Assembly: GCF_014284275.1 (NCBI RefSeq)
Contig: NZ_JACOFU010000002.1
Location: forward strand, 604,623 to 668,622
Origin: Affinundibacterium amnicola
GTDB lineage: Bacteria; Pseudomonadota; Gammaproteobacteria; Burkholderiales; Burkholderiaceae_D
Reading direction: 5' to 3'
DNA: 64,000 bases
Shown here: positions 19,095-29,184 of the stretch, piece after piece
How positions within the stretch are numbered: the first letter of the stretch is position 1
Layout: the number at the start of each line of letters is the position of its first letter
Notes under the pieces: generated by a model
What the model was told of the DNA's origin: nothing
Databases searched by the model: none
Seen by the model: only the letters and a program-made list of their open reading frames with translations
Position numbers and translations under genes: made by a program

Positions 19095-20393
19095 TTAAGC
19101 TTTCGCCTGTGCCTGAAATACAGTTATTTCACGTTGCGGGAACGGTAACTCGATACCACGCTCACGAATCAATACCAGAATCGCGCGATTCACATCAGAG
19201 ATAACATTCGTCCGACCATTTTCCGGATCTTCGATCCAGAAGCTCACACGTAGTTCAAATCCATCCGCCCCGAAACGCAATAAATAAGCCGATGGCGGGT
19301 TATTCGACGACACCCTAGGCACTTGCGACACTAATTCAATCAAGGCAGGAAATAAAGTATCCAAATCAGTATCGTATGCCACCGTAAAATCGGTCACCAA
19401 CACCACCGCCCTATCCGTTAAGGATAGATTCTGTACCGGATTAGACACCAACATTTCATTTGGAATAATCGCTTCTATGCCATCCGATCCTTTCAAAACG
19501 GTATAACGCGTATTGATTTGCGTCACTGCGCCACTGAATTTATCAACGGTGATCATGTCGCCAATCGATAAGCTGCGATCAAACAAAATAATGAATCCGG
19601 AAACATAGCTGCTAGTAATGCGCTGCAAACCTAAGCCTAAACCAACGCCCAAAGCACCGCCGAACACCGATAAGACTGTCAAATCAATACCAACCAAAGA
19701 CAAGCTCATCAGAATCGCCAACAAGATAAATATCGCACGCCCTAAACGCGACAATACGACTCTCAAAGACGAATGCATATTCGGGATTAACAACAAGCGT
19801 GCTTCAAGCAAAGCACTGATCCACAATGCCAACACCACTGTTAAAGCAACTGACGCTACACCCTGCAATATCGCTAACAGCGAAACTTTGCTTTTACCAA
19901 TGGGCAGAATAATTTCTTCCAATGCTTGAAAAATGCTTTCCCACATACCGGTAAAATGCAACACCAAGGCCAACCACACCAGGGTCGCAAATACTTTTTC
20001 AAATAACAGTAAAGCGTTTCCAACCGTACCATCACGAACAAATGCCCGTCGAAACACATAAAAACTAAAACGGATTAAGGCAAAAGAACTAAGGATGGGA
20101 AAGAACAGTTTCAATAAGCCCGTATGCTGAAATTTACCAAGAATCAGCTTGGCGAAAAACAAAAAAACCAAGGCCAGCAAAGGCCACAAAACACGCGAAA
20201 AACTTTCAACACCAATCTTGAAAACACCAGAACTCTGTTCAACCGTCGCGAAATAACGCTGAATGGTTCGAGACAGAAACCATGCCAGCAAAAAGCAACT
20301 CATTAATGCGATCAATTGAAACAGCAGACTTGTGTCGCCCAAGTCTGCCGATATTTCAGCGATTAACCGAGATAATGAATGTGTTTCCATCAT
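19095..20393 (-). CDS. Mechanosensitive ion channel, MscS family
   Basis: About 432 aa from the ATG at 20393; a TTG at 20429 is the only alternative upstream. Several N-terminal helices precede the MscS pore helix (FGGALGVGLGLGLQRITSSYVSGF) and the beta domain (SIGDMITVDKFSGAVTQINTRYT). It opens under membrane tension to release solutes at hypo-osmotic shock. Related to the larger MscS-type proteins (KefA/YnaI style), with extra N-terminal helices. Probably its own transcription unit, or co-transcribed with rsmB upstream. Confidence 0.88.
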   Translation of the reverse strand: MMETHSLSRLIAEISADLGDTSLLFQLIALMSCFLLAWFLSRTIQRYFATVEQSSGVFKIGVESFSRVLWPLLALVFLFFAKLILGKFQHTGLLKLFFPILSSFALIRFSFYVFRRAFVRDGTVGNALLLFEKVFATLVWLALVLHFTGMWESIFQALEEIILPIGKSKVSLLAILQGVASVALTVVLALWISALLEARLLLIPNMHSSLRVVLSRLGRAIFILLAILMSLSLVGIDLTVLSVFGGALGVGLGLGLQRITSSYVSGFIILFDRSLSIGDMITVDKFSGAVTQINTRYTVLKGSDGIEAIIPNEMLVSNPVQNLSLTDRAVVLVTDFTVAYDTDLDTLFPALIELVSQVPRVSSNNPPSAYLLRFGADGFELRVSFWIEDPENGRTNVISDVNRAILVLIRERGIELPFPQREITVFQAQAKA

Positions 20394-20452
20394 AGATAGA
20401 GAGGTGACAGCAGTAAAATCTTTAAACAAAACTAAAATCCAAATTCAATCAA

Positions 20453-21760
20453 TTATTCAGCAACATCTGCAACTTCGTTTTCCTCTGAAGCGGCTTTCGC
20501 GGCGACTTTATTACGCTGAAATACGGCGGCAAAGAAGCCATCAGTATTATGCACATGCGGATAAAGTTTCAAATAATCGCCCATCTCCAACTGGATTTTT
20601 TGTTCTTCCAATACTTGGGACGCTGGCAGCAAACTGAAATCTGGATGTGTCGCTAAGAATTGCTCGACGATGCCTTCATTTTCTTCATCGAGAATACTGC
20701 AAGTCGCATACACCAAGCGACCGCCACCTTTTACCAGACGTGCAGCGCTATCCAAAATCGATGCCTGCTTGACGTTGAGCTCAGCGACACCAGCCTGAGT
20801 CTGACGCCATTTCACGTCAGGATTACGACGCAAAGTGCCCAAGCCACTGCAGGGAGCATCGACTAAGACACGATCTAACTTACCGGCTAAACGCTTGATC
20901 TTGGCATCACGCTCATGCGCAATCACCACTGGATGCACGTTCGATAAACCACTGCGTGCTAAACGCGGTTTCAATTTTGCCAGACGTTTTTCTGATATAT
21001 CGAAGGCATATAAACGACCCGTGTTACGCATCGCCGCGCCTAGTGCCAAAGTTTTGCCACCTGCACCAGCACAGAAATCGGCGACCATTTCACCACGTTT
21101 CGCACCTAGCAATTGCGCCAACACTTGGCTACCTTCATCCTGCACCTCGATGGTGCCATCTTTAAACAAAGGTAGATTTTGTATGGATGGTTTTTTGATG
21201 ATACGCAAACCCAGTGCAGAGTACGGAGTCGCTTCAGCCAAAATCGGTGCCTGTGCCAAAGAAGCGATCACGTCTTCCCGGTTGGATTTCAAGGCATTTA
21301 CACGCAAATCCAAAGAAGCGGGTGTATTCAATGCACTTGCCAATTTCATGGCTTCTTCATCGCCAAATTTAGCCGAGAGTTTTTGCCACAACCATTCTGG
21401 CATATTCGATTTCAATGCCAACGGTAAATGACTACGGTCAATTTCCATCACACGACGCAACCAGACGTCTTCTTCTTCGCTCAGGCCACCTAATGCATCG
21501 ATACCAACGGCATCTGCCAAACCTAACAAAGTGATGCGACGCATCGCAGAGCCTGTACCAGATTCAGAAAAACTGGTGTACACGCTCTTATTGCGCAATA
21601 AGCCGTAAATCGCTTCGGCAATCACACCACGCTCGCGTCCACCAAGACGTGGATTCTCTCTGAAGTAGCGCGATAAAGTGCCGTCGGCAGGGCCTGTAAA
21701 GCGCAAAACTTCACGCAAAACGGCTTCGGTATGGCCTATCATGGCTGGTGGTAATCTCAT
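20453..21760 (-). CDS. rsmB: 16S rRNA (cytosine-967 C5)-methyltransferase
   Basis: 435 aa. N-terminal NusB-like domain (VLREVLRFTGPADGTLSRYF, GGRERGVIAEAIYGLLRN), then a Rossmann methyltransferase with SAM motif DFCAGAGGKTLALGA, motif IV DAPCSGLGTLRRNPD and motif VI YATCSILDEENE. The two catalytic Cys (PCSG and TCS) are both kept. It methylates C967 of 16S rRNA. It follows purN by 21 bases on the same strand, an order common in Burkholderiales. Confidence 0.93.
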   Translation of the reverse strand: MRLPPAMIGHTEAVLREVLRFTGPADGTLSRYFRENPRLGGRERGVIAEAIYGLLRNKSVYTSFSESGTGSAMRRITLLGLADAVGIDALGGLSEEEDVWLRRVMEIDRSHLPLALKSNMPEWLWQKLSAKFGDEEAMKLASALNTPASLDLRVNALKSNREDVIASLAQAPILAEATPYSALGLRIIKKPSIQNLPLFKDGTIEVQDEGSQVLAQLLGAKRGEMVADFCAGAGGKTLALGAAMRNTGRLYAFDISEKRLAKLKPRLARSGLSNVHPVVIAHERDAKIKRLAGKLDRVLVDAPCSGLGTLRRNPDVKWRQTQAGVAELNVKQASILDSAARLVKGGGRLVYATCSILDEENEGIVEQFLATHPDFSLLPASQVLEEQKIQLEMGDYLKLYPHVHNTDGFFAAVFQRNKVAAKAASEENEVADVAE

Positions 21761-21781
21761 GTTCTTCCTCTGTAAATACGA

Positions 21782-22411
21782 TTAGATCGCGCAGCTATCT
21801 GCTTCTGATCCATTAACAATCACGCGATTGCCTTCAACCACTAATTTGCCTTCAACGAATAAACGCACGGCGCGTGGATAAATTTGATGTTCTTTGACGA
21901 GTAATTTCTGCGCCAAGGTGTCTTCGGTGTCACCATGTTCGATCCGTACACAAGCCTGATCAATGATAGGTCCGTGATCCAATTCAGCTGTGACGAAATG
22001 CACCGTCGCACCATGAAACTTGACTCCCGCATCCAAAGCTTGCTGATGCGTATGCAAGCCAACAAAGCTAGGTAGCAAAGACGGATGGATATTCATAATG
22101 CGGTTTTCATAATGCTGCACGAATTGCGGCGTCAAAATACGCATGAAGCCAGCAAGCACCACTAAATCGGCTTGAAAACTATCAATCGCCTGCTGTAACG
22201 CGGCATCAAAACTTTCTCGATTCGGGAAGGCTTTGCTTTCCACCACCATGGTAGGAATGCCTTGACTAGCGGCATATACCAAGCCAGCTGCATCAGGCTT
22301 ATTACTGATCACTGCTGCGATTTGTGCTGGCCATTGTTGGGATTGTGAGGCTTGGACGATGGCTTGCATATTGCTACCGCGTCCAGAAATAAGGATGACG
22401 ATTTTTTTCAT
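21782..22411 (-). CDS. purN: Phosphoribosylglycinamide formyltransferase
   Basis: 209 aa. KIVILISGRGSNMQAI at the N-terminus, MNIHPSLLPSFVGLHTH with the catalytic Asn and His, and VTAELDHGPIIDQA with the catalytic Asp. It transfers the formyl group of 10-formyl-THF to GAR in purine synthesis. Upstream of rsmB on the reverse strand, 21 bases apart, likely one transcript. Confidence 0.97.
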   Translation of the reverse strand: MKKIVILISGRGSNMQAIVQASQSQQWPAQIAAVISNKPDAAGLVYAASQGIPTMVVESKAFPNRESFDAALQQAIDSFQADLVVLAGFMRILTPQFVQHYENRIMNIHPSLLPSFVGLHTHQQALDAGVKFHGATVHFVTAELDHGPIIDQACVRIEHGDTEDTLAQKLLVKEHQIYPRAVRLFVEGKLVVEGNRVIVNGSEADSCAI

Positions 22412-22448
22412 TGCGGCATTGTACCTCTGTCGCGGTCTAAGCCCAAGT

Positions 22449-22483
22449 AAAAAGCCTGAATTTGACTAAAATCAGGCTTTTCC
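22449..22483 (-). terminator. Rho-independent terminator of the barstar gene
   Basis: AAAAGCCTGA / TCAGGCTTTT stem with a 12-base loop. On the reverse strand it ends in TTTTTAC, 17 bases after the barstar stop and before purN. Confidence 0.85.
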
Positions 22484-22499
22484 AATATCAGTAAATTAA

Positions 22500-22898
22500 C
22501 TATTCGAACGAATAGAAAACCCTGAATGCAACTTTCTTTTTTGCCCAATAATCTGCGGCATCACGAAATACGTCAAGTAAAGTTTCACGCTGTTCTTTAT
22601 CAAAATGTTCGGTATTTGGTAAGTGTTCTACCACAATGACGAATCCATTTTGCGAGCCAGATTTATGGACCAGATCAGTTAAACAATCATAAAGAGCGTC
22701 AAAATTATGTCCAAAATGTTCAGGAAAACCGAATGCATCGGCGACGCAACTTAGCACCTGCAATTTGTCTTGTGTATAACTGCAGTCGGCATACAGGAAA
22801 TGCTGACCTGTCGCTGTCGCCTCTGCCTGTAAATCTAAGCTTCTGAATGCTCTGATTGACTGCACCGCATTTGGGCTGACCGTACTTAACAAACTCAT
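22500..22898 (-). CDS. Barstar-family ribonuclease inhibitor
   Basis: 132 aa. The barstar core is visible: LSCVADAFGFPEHFGHNFDALYDCLTDLV, matching the family segment where Asp and Glu side chains plug the RNase active site. Lacks a signal peptide, so it should stay in the cytoplasm and protect against the RNase encoded upstream at 23102-23467. The two genes are 203 bases apart with a dispersed repeat between them, and a terminator follows the barstar gene. Confidence 0.88.
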   Translation of the reverse strand: MSLLSTVSPNAVQSIRAFRSLDLQAEATATGQHFLYADCSYTQDKLQVLSCVADAFGFPEHFGHNFDALYDCLTDLVHKSGSQNGFVIVVEHLPNTEHFDKEQRETLLDVFRDAADYWAKKKVAFRVFYSFE

Positions 22899-23024
22899 TT
22901 CGTCCTCATTCTAAATTTAATATTTTTATGCATTTTTTCATGCATTTCTTATGTATTCAAAATACAGTTTAAGCATTAAACATATTCTTTTAGTGCTTAT
23001 TTAGTGCTCACATAGCATTATTCC

Positions 23025-23104
23025 AGCCAGGATTGCCAACAAAGACCGTGCTCAAGCACGGCGAGGCGGCAACAACGACGCTAGGACGATTGGCGTAAAT
23101 CCTA
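23025..23104. repeat. Dispersed palindromic repeat, copy 2
   Basis: Shares the core GCCAA..AGAC..(hairpin)..GGCGAGGC..CAACA.AACGACGCTAG and the end GCGTAA..TCCTA with the copy at 11728-11835, in the same orientation. The central hairpin at 23046-23061 (CCGTGCT / AGCACGG) is perfect, and two base pairs differ by compensatory change from copy 1. The right end overlaps the RNase stop codon. The left end is degenerate, so its limit is approximate. Confidence 0.7.
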
Positions 23105-23467
23105 TTCTTTAATTCGTTTAAAGCTAGCGTAGTGATCAGCGGTGTAATAAAACTCGCGAAACGATGAAGATTCACCGCCAGCAACGATACGTCTTGCCCC
23201 GCGATTGCGCGCATAGGGCGTTTTGACTGTGTACTCACGATAATATCCTCGCTGTCGTTTAGGCAAAATTCTTTCAAAGTTCCCAAACACTGAACCGTCT
23301 TTCTCATACGGGAAAGGGCCACCTTGCTTGATCAACGCCAGGGTTTGACGTGCTTCCACCGGTAGATCCTGAACTCGAACTTGAGAGCTGTCATTGGCAA
23401 AGATACTAAAACTGACACCCAACCATAAAGTGAGGATGACAACTAATTGTCGTAGATGCGATTTCAT
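23102..23467 (-). CDS. Secreted guanyl-specific ribonuclease (RNase Sa/T1/N1 family)
   Basis: 121 aa with a signal peptide (cut near IFA|NDSS, about 24-26). The mature part follows RNase Sa: DLPVEARQTLALIKQGGPFPY, GYYREYTV with catalytic Glu78, GARRIVAG with the active-site Arg, and FYYTADHYASF with catalytic His112. It should cleave RNA after guanosine in the periplasm or outside the cell. The neighbour at 22500-22898 encodes a barstar-like inhibitor. The TAG stop is made by the end of a dispersed repeat. Confidence 0.9.
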   Translation of the reverse strand: MKSHLRQLVVILTLWLGVSFSIFANDSSQVRVQDLPVEARQTLALIKQGGPFPYEKDGSVFGNFERILPKRQRGYYREYTVKTPYARNRGARRIVAGGESSSFREFYYTADHYASFKRIKE

Positions 23468-23572
23468 TAAAAATTAAGAATCAAAACAAAAATTAATACA
23501 AAAATTAAAAAATCAAAGAACGGATAGCATAATCGTATGTTTAAAGCATAGCAAATTTCTTGCTGCACATTG

Positions 23573-24790
23573 TTAGGCAGGCACTTCGACTAACTCGGGG
23601 CGATGCTGCTGGCTGCTTGATTGCGCCTGAAAAAAATGAATAACCTCTTCCTTCATCGCCAATGTATCTTTGACGCCTAATGCAATCAGCTCTTGCGTAT
23701 AGCTTGCTTCAAACAGTAAATAAGATGCCAATGCAGCACCACGAACATCTGTCGCACCAATTCCACCAAGCATCGTTCTAACAGGCAAAGGCAAACTTTG
23801 CGTATGCCGGCTAGCAATTTCATCTAAGCGCTCGGATGGCGCGATAACAAGTAAGTCGACCGGTTTCAGAGGTGTCTTTTCCAACAAATCGGAAGGTAAC
23901 ATCGACAAGGTTTTATTAATCCGTGTCAAACGTTCAATATCCACTGCCAAGCTATCTAAAAAAATACTCGACATGGCATGACCTGCAATTTGAGCTAGGC
24001 TAGGATAAGTTGCGGTTTCAAAATTTTGTCGTGGCGGCTCGGTCAAACGACCTGCGCCAACAATCAACACCTTATTTGCGCCGAGATGAATTGCCGGTGA
24101 AATTGGCGCCAATTGGCGCATAGATCCATCACCACAATATTCTAGATGCCCACCCCAATTCAAGGGAATCGATGGAAAGATAAAAGGAATGGCAGATGAC
24201 GCCAGCAAGTGTTGAACACCTATAAAATCACGCTGCGACAATCGCTGACTGCGAACCCAAGGCGCAATATCTTTTAAGGTTTGATAAAAAGTCAGGTGAT
24301 GTCCTGTGGTATAGGACGACGCGGTGACAGCCAGTGCTTGCAAGTCATCAGTCTCAAACGCCCGATCGAGGCGCTCCATGTCTAACATGCGATGCAACAA
24401 ACCAGCCAGTGGAGAATTATCGAGTAAAGACGCAGGTGGCGATTTACGCCATTTGTTTAGCAACCAGCCAAACGACATAATCGATAACCAACGTGCACCG
24501 GAACGGATCACGCCCAAAGAATCAGCGCGATACACTTGCGCAGCTTCGAAGTGACTCCATACATGATGAATACTGTTCACCGATTCTTGAAAATGGTCTG
24601 CACGAGAGGCCAGCGCGGTTGCGTTAATAGCGCCAGCTGAGGTTCCGCAGATAATTCCAAATGGATTTTTTTTCGCACTCCACCCTTGCTCAAGCAAGAT
24701 GTCAGAGATCGCTTTCAATACCCCAACCTGATAGGCGGCACGAGCACCGCCTCCGGTCAGAATTAAGCCAGTCTTGGCATTACTATTCAT
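23573..24790 (-). CDS. Patatin-like phospholipase
   Basis: 405 aa. The oxyanion-hole motif GGGARAAYQVGVL (13-25), nucleophile elbow G49-T-S51-A-G and catalytic D221-G-S dyad residue are all present. Lacks a clear signal peptide, so it probably acts on cytoplasmic-face lipids or storage esters. A serine-aspartate lipid acyl hydrolase of the patatin/RssA type, with a longer C-terminal region than RssA. Substrate unknown. Confidence 0.92.
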   Translation of the reverse strand: MNSNAKTGLILTGGGARAAYQVGVLKAISDILLEQGWSAKKNPFGIICGTSAGAINATALASRADHFQESVNSIHHVWSHFEAAQVYRADSLGVIRSGARWLSIMSFGWLLNKWRKSPPASLLDNSPLAGLLHRMLDMERLDRAFETDDLQALAVTASSYTTGHHLTFYQTLKDIAPWVRSQRLSQRDFIGVQHLLASSAIPFIFPSIPLNWGGHLEYCGDGSMRQLAPISPAIHLGANKVLIVGAGRLTEPPRQNFETATYPSLAQIAGHAMSSIFLDSLAVDIERLTRINKTLSMLPSDLLEKTPLKPVDLLVIAPSERLDEIASRHTQSLPLPVRTMLGGIGATDVRGAALASYLLFEASYTQELIALGVKDTLAMKEEVIHFFQAQSSSQQHRPELVEVPA

Positions 24791-24903
24791 TCCTGTTCGA
24801 CTCCAAAAAGCAAACTTTTTCTATGCTTGTAGTGTATTCGTGTACAACACAAATGTCTGCAAGAAAACAATAAAGTGTGATTTTTGGAGCGCAAATTCAG
24901 GAT

Positions 24904-25659
24904 TTATTTTGGCTGCATACGAATTGCGCCATCGAGACGAATCGTTTCACCATTGAGCATCATGTTTTCAATGATAGACTTTGCCAATTGAGCATATTCG
25001 TTTGGCTTACCCAAGCGAGATGGGAACGGTACCATTTTGCCCAAAGCGTCTTGCACTTCTTGCGGCATACCCAACAACATTGGCGTTTCAAAGATACCTG
25101 GTGCAATCGTCATCACACGAATGCCGTTGCGTGACAAGTCGCGTGCCATTGGCAAGGTCAAACCAACCACAGCGGCTTTGGATGATGCATAAGCTGCCTG
25201 CCCCATTTGACCGTCGAAAGCTGCAACAGAGGCTGTGTTAATAATGATGCCGCGTTCATCTTGGATCGCATCAGTTTTACTCATTGCTTCTGCTGCCAAA
25301 CGTGCCATGTTAAAAGTACCAACCAAGTTGATATTCACCACGCGTTGAAACAATTCCAAAGGATGTGCACCCTCTTTGCCGACGGTTTTGACAGCAGGGG
25401 CAACGCCCGCGCAATTGATCAAGCCGCGCAATGTGCCCGCTGCGGTTGCCGCAGCAACGACAGCCTGACCATCAGCTTCTTGCGTCACATCGCATTTAAC
25501 GAAAGTAGCGTTCAATTCTGCGGCTAGCTTTTGGCCTGCTTCTACCTGCACGTCGGCAATCACAACTTTTCCGCCATTTGCGGTAATCATGCGAGCTGTA
25601 GCTTCGCCTAATCCAGATGCGCCGCCGGTGATGATGAAGACATTATTTTGAATTTGCAT
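24904..25659 (-). CDS. Short-chain dehydrogenase, 3-hydroxyacyl-CoA dehydrogenase-like
   Basis: 251 aa classical SDR. TGGASGLG NAD-binding loop (11-18), NCAG motif, catalytic Ser144, Tyr157 and Lys161 (YASSKAA). The sequence resembles the 17-beta-HSD10 group (3-hydroxyacyl-CoA or 2-methyl-3-hydroxybutyryl-CoA dehydrogenases) used in fatty-acid and isoleucine breakdown. A LiuR-like palindrome at 25740-25759 upstream agrees with that role. Exact substrate is inferred. Confidence 0.85.
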   Translation of the reverse strand: MQIQNNVFIITGGASGLGEATARMITANGGKVVIADVQVEAGQKLAAELNATFVKCDVTQEADGQAVVAAATAAGTLRGLINCAGVAPAVKTVGKEGAHPLELFQRVVNINLVGTFNMARLAAEAMSKTDAIQDERGIIINTASVAAFDGQMGQAAYASSKAAVVGLTLPMARDLSRNGIRVMTIAPGIFETPMLLGMPQEVQDALGKMVPFPSRLGKPNEYAQLAKSIIENMMLNGETIRLDGAIRMQPK

Positions 25660-25739
25660 ACTTTCCTCTGCTGTGAATTTAGTTGAATAAGAATGTCGTC
25701 AAAAAGCCAGCAACACCCGAAATTTAAGTGTCATGACAA

Positions 25740-25759
25740 TGACGTTAACGTAAACGTCA
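25740..25759. promoter_or_regulatory. LiuR-like palindromic operator
   Basis: A 20-base near-palindrome, TGACGTT-A-ACGT-A-AACGTCA, symmetric at 18 of 20 positions, 81 bases upstream of the dehydrogenase ATG. It resembles the ACGT-centred motif described for MerR-family LiuR regulators of branched-chain amino acid and fatty-acid catabolism. Similarity is from memory of the motif, not from a search. Confidence 0.5.
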
Positions 25760-25808
25760 ATTATCCAACTTTTCGCTCTTTGTAGAAAGTAAAAAATACA
25801 CGCGCAAT

Positions 25809-25845
25809 AAAAAAGGCAGCGATTGCGTCACAATCACTGCCTTTC
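25809..25845 (-). terminator. Rho-independent terminator of hppA
   Basis: AAAGGCAGCGATTG / CAATCACTGCCTTT stem, ending on the reverse strand in TTTTTTATTG, 43 bases after the hppA stop. Confidence 0.88.
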
Positions 25846-25887
25846 CATTTCACCACCAAAACCTATTATCTCAAGTCAAGGGAGCAT

Positions 25888-28062
25888 TTACTTCGACGCG
25901 GCCTCACTTGCAGAAGCCGCATTCACTTTCACAACGTCCAACCCAACCGGTGCTTCTATCTGTGGCAAGACGTCAGCTTTGTGTGAAACCACCGGCGCAG
26001 CTTGCACTGGCGCTTTCAACCAAGGAACTAAAGGGAACAAAGGTACTAATAGTAAAGCAACGATATTGATAATTTTAATCAAAGGATTGACCGCAGGTCC
26101 GGCTGTATCTTTGTAAGGATCGCCAACCGTATCACCCGTGACCGCCGCTTTATGCGCCTCGGAACCTTTGCCGCCGAAATGACCATCCTCAATATATTTT
26201 TTAGCGTTATCCCAAGCACCACCGCCGGTTGTCATCGAAATTGCGACGAATAAGCCTGTGATAATCGTTCCCATCAACATCCCGCCTAAAGCAGCAGGGC
26301 CCAAGGTTAAACCGACTAAAATAGGGACGACCACGGGCAACAAGGAAGGCAAAATCATTTCCTTAATCGCCGACGCTGTCAACATATCGACGGCTTTATC
26401 GTATTCAGGCTTACCACTGCCATCCATGATGCCTTTGATATCACGGAACTGACGACGCACTTCCACCACGACCGCACCTGCCGCACGCCCTACGGCTTCC
26501 ATCGCCATCGCACCGAACAAGTAAGGAATCAAACCACCGATAAACAAACCGACAATCACCTGTGGATCAGACAAATCAAATTTCACATCCAACCCAACTG
26601 AACTCAAGGCATGCGTGTAATCGGCGAATAATACCAATGCGGCCAAACCAGCCGAGCCAATCGCATATCCCTTAGTCACCGCCTTAGTCGTGTTACCAAC
26701 AGCATCAAGTGGATCGGTAATCGCACGCACAGACTCATCCATGCCTGACATTTCTGCAATACCACCTGCATTATCAGTAATCGGACCATAGGCATCCAAG
26801 GCAACGATAATGCCTGCCATCGACAACATCGAAGTCGCAGCAACCGCAATACCATACAAACCGCCACCAAATTTATACGACACCAAAATCGCCACACACA
26901 CCGCCAACACAGGATACGCAGTAGATTTCATCGAGACGCCAAGACCCGCGATAATATTTGTACCATGCCCTGTCGTAGAAGCTTCAGCAATATGACGCAC
27001 TGGTTTGAAATCGGTGCCTGTGTAGTACTCAGTGATGTAGACCATCAGACCAGTCAGAACAATACCAACTACGGCGGAGACGAGCATTTGCTGACGCATC
27101 ACGTCATCTTTAAAAAGCATATAAGTGACTGCAACGAAACCAATTAAAGACAAGCCAGCAGCCCACCATAAACCTTTGTACAGGGCTGACATGATTTTTT
27201 TGCCGGGTGTATGTTTGACCAGTGAACAGCCAACTATCGAAGCCGGGATCGATACCGCTCCTAACATCAGTGGATAAACAATCGCCTCTGTTACCGCATT
27301 CGTCACCATCAAAGCACCGAGCAACATGGTCGCGATCAAGGTAACGACATAAGTCTCAAACAAATCGGCCGCCATGCCCGCACAGTCACCAACATTGTCA
27401 CCGACATTATCGGCAATCACCGCAGGATTACGTGGATCATCTTCCGGAATACCAGCTTCAACTTTACCGACCAAATCAGCGCCAACGTCGGCACCTTTAG
27501 TAAAGATACCACCGCCCAAACGCGCAAAAATAGAAATCAGAGAAGCACCGAAAGCCAAACCAATCAATGGCTTGATCACTTCATGCTGAGACATACCACC
27601 TGCGGAACCACTGCTCAGGTACATATAAAACAATGCGACGCCGAGCAAACCCAAGCCTGCAACGAGCATACCTGTAATGGCGCCACCTTTAAATGCAACA
27701 TCTAAGGCTTGATTCATACCTTTGGTCGCCGCCTGCGCGGTACGCACATTGGCACGCACAGACACATTCATACCGATGAAGCCGCAAGCGCCAGATAACA
27801 CGGCACCGATCAGAAACCCAATCGCAGTAATCATGCCCAGACCAGGCAAAATCGCGATCGCAATGAATAAAACCAAACCAACGATTGCGATCGTTTTATA
27901 TTGGCGCGCCAGATACGCAGCGGCACCTTCTTGAATCGCTGTCGCAATTTCCTGCATACGGGCATTTCCCGCATCCTGTTTCAAAATCCAACTTCTTGTA
28001 ATTAAACCGTAAAGTACTGCGAGTACTCCACACGCTACAACAATCCACAGACTTAATACCAT
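25888..28062 (-). CDS. hppA: K+-independent H+-translocating membrane pyrophosphatase
   Basis: 724 aa, many transmembrane helices. The PPi-binding motif [21 protein letters not shown] starts at 192, with [16 protein letters not shown] next. At the K+-dependence site it reads GNTTK460AVT463; Lys at this site marks K+-independent H+-pumps, while Ala marks K+-dependent ones. It uses PPi hydrolysis to pump protons across the inner membrane. Residues after about 670 form an extra Ala/Val-rich tail. Single gene with a terminator. Confidence 0.96.
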   Translation of the reverse strand: MVLSLWIVVACGVLAVLYGLITRSWILKQDAGNARMQEIATAIQEGAAAYLARQYKTIAIVGLVLFIAIAILPGLGMITAIGFLIGAVLSGACGFIGMNVSVRANVRTAQAATKGMNQALDVAFKGGAITGMLVAGLGLLGVALFYMYLSSGSAGGMSQHEVIKPLIGLAFGASLISIFARLGGGIFTKGADVGADLVGKVEAGIPEDDPRNPAVIADNVGDNVGDCAGMAADLFETYVVTLIATMLLGALMVTNAVTEAIVYPLMLGAVSIPASIVGCSLVKHTPGKKIMSALYKGLWWAAGLSLIGFVAVTYMLFKDDVMRQQMLVSAVVGIVLTGLMVYITEYYTGTDFKPVRHIAEASTTGHGTNIIAGLGVSMKSTAYPVLAVCVAILVSYKFGGGLYGIAVAATSMLSMAGIIVALDAYGPITDNAGGIAEMSGMDESVRAITDPLDAVGNTTKAVTKGYAIGSAGLAALVLFADYTHALSSVGLDVKFDLSDPQVIVGLFIGGLIPYLFGAMAMEAVGRAAGAVVVEVRRQFRDIKGIMDGSGKPEYDKAVDMLTASAIKEMILPSLLPVVVPILVGLTLGPAALGGMLMGTIITGLFVAISMTTGGGAWDNAKKYIEDGHFGGKGSEAHKAAVTGDTVGDPYKDTAGPAVNPLIKIINIVALLLVPLFPLVPWLKAPVQAAPVVSHKADVLPQIEAPVGLDVVKVNAASASEAASK

Positions 28063-28289
28063 GTTGACGCCTCCAATTTTTGTTGATGTTGATTACGCTA
28101 AGCTTTTGACTTTACGCCACTTAGCACGCATCACACCGTTTATAGAAATAAGCGAAATAGAACAACAGACATTTTTGTTTTTAAAACTGAATCTGGTATT
28201 GGGACAAAAAACAAATACAGAAAATGCTTGGGAGAACCTCCATCAAAAAAGACAACGATTAAATATAATATAAAACACAATACCAAGGT

Positions 28290-28321
28290 CAAAAAAAAGC
28301 GGACACAAAGTCCGCTTTTCT
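28290..28321 (-). terminator. Rho-independent terminator of adk
   Basis: AAAAGCGGAC / GTCCGCTTTT stem with a 5-base loop; on the reverse strand it continues into TTTTTTTTGACC. It lies right after the adk stop. Confidence 0.88.
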
Positions 28322-28987
<666 letters not shown>

Positions 28988-29184
28988 CTAGACGAGTTTA
29001 ATATTCTGTAAGTCTTGCAAATCGTAATTTGCAAAACATGATAATTTTTTGAAATAAGCTTGATTATTGTTTTACGAGGCGAAGTAAGGTCGCCGTCATT
29101 TATTTTGTTCTTTACGAAATTTACCACAGTTTTTTCCGCTTGAAACGCTTTCCAAGAACGACACCATGGTTTTTTCTCACAAGA

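Noticed and set aside
23008..23322. Overlapping 104-aa reading frame on the RNase strand
   Set aside because: It lies in another frame across the RNase gene and the repeat, with no family resemblance, so it is a shadow frame.
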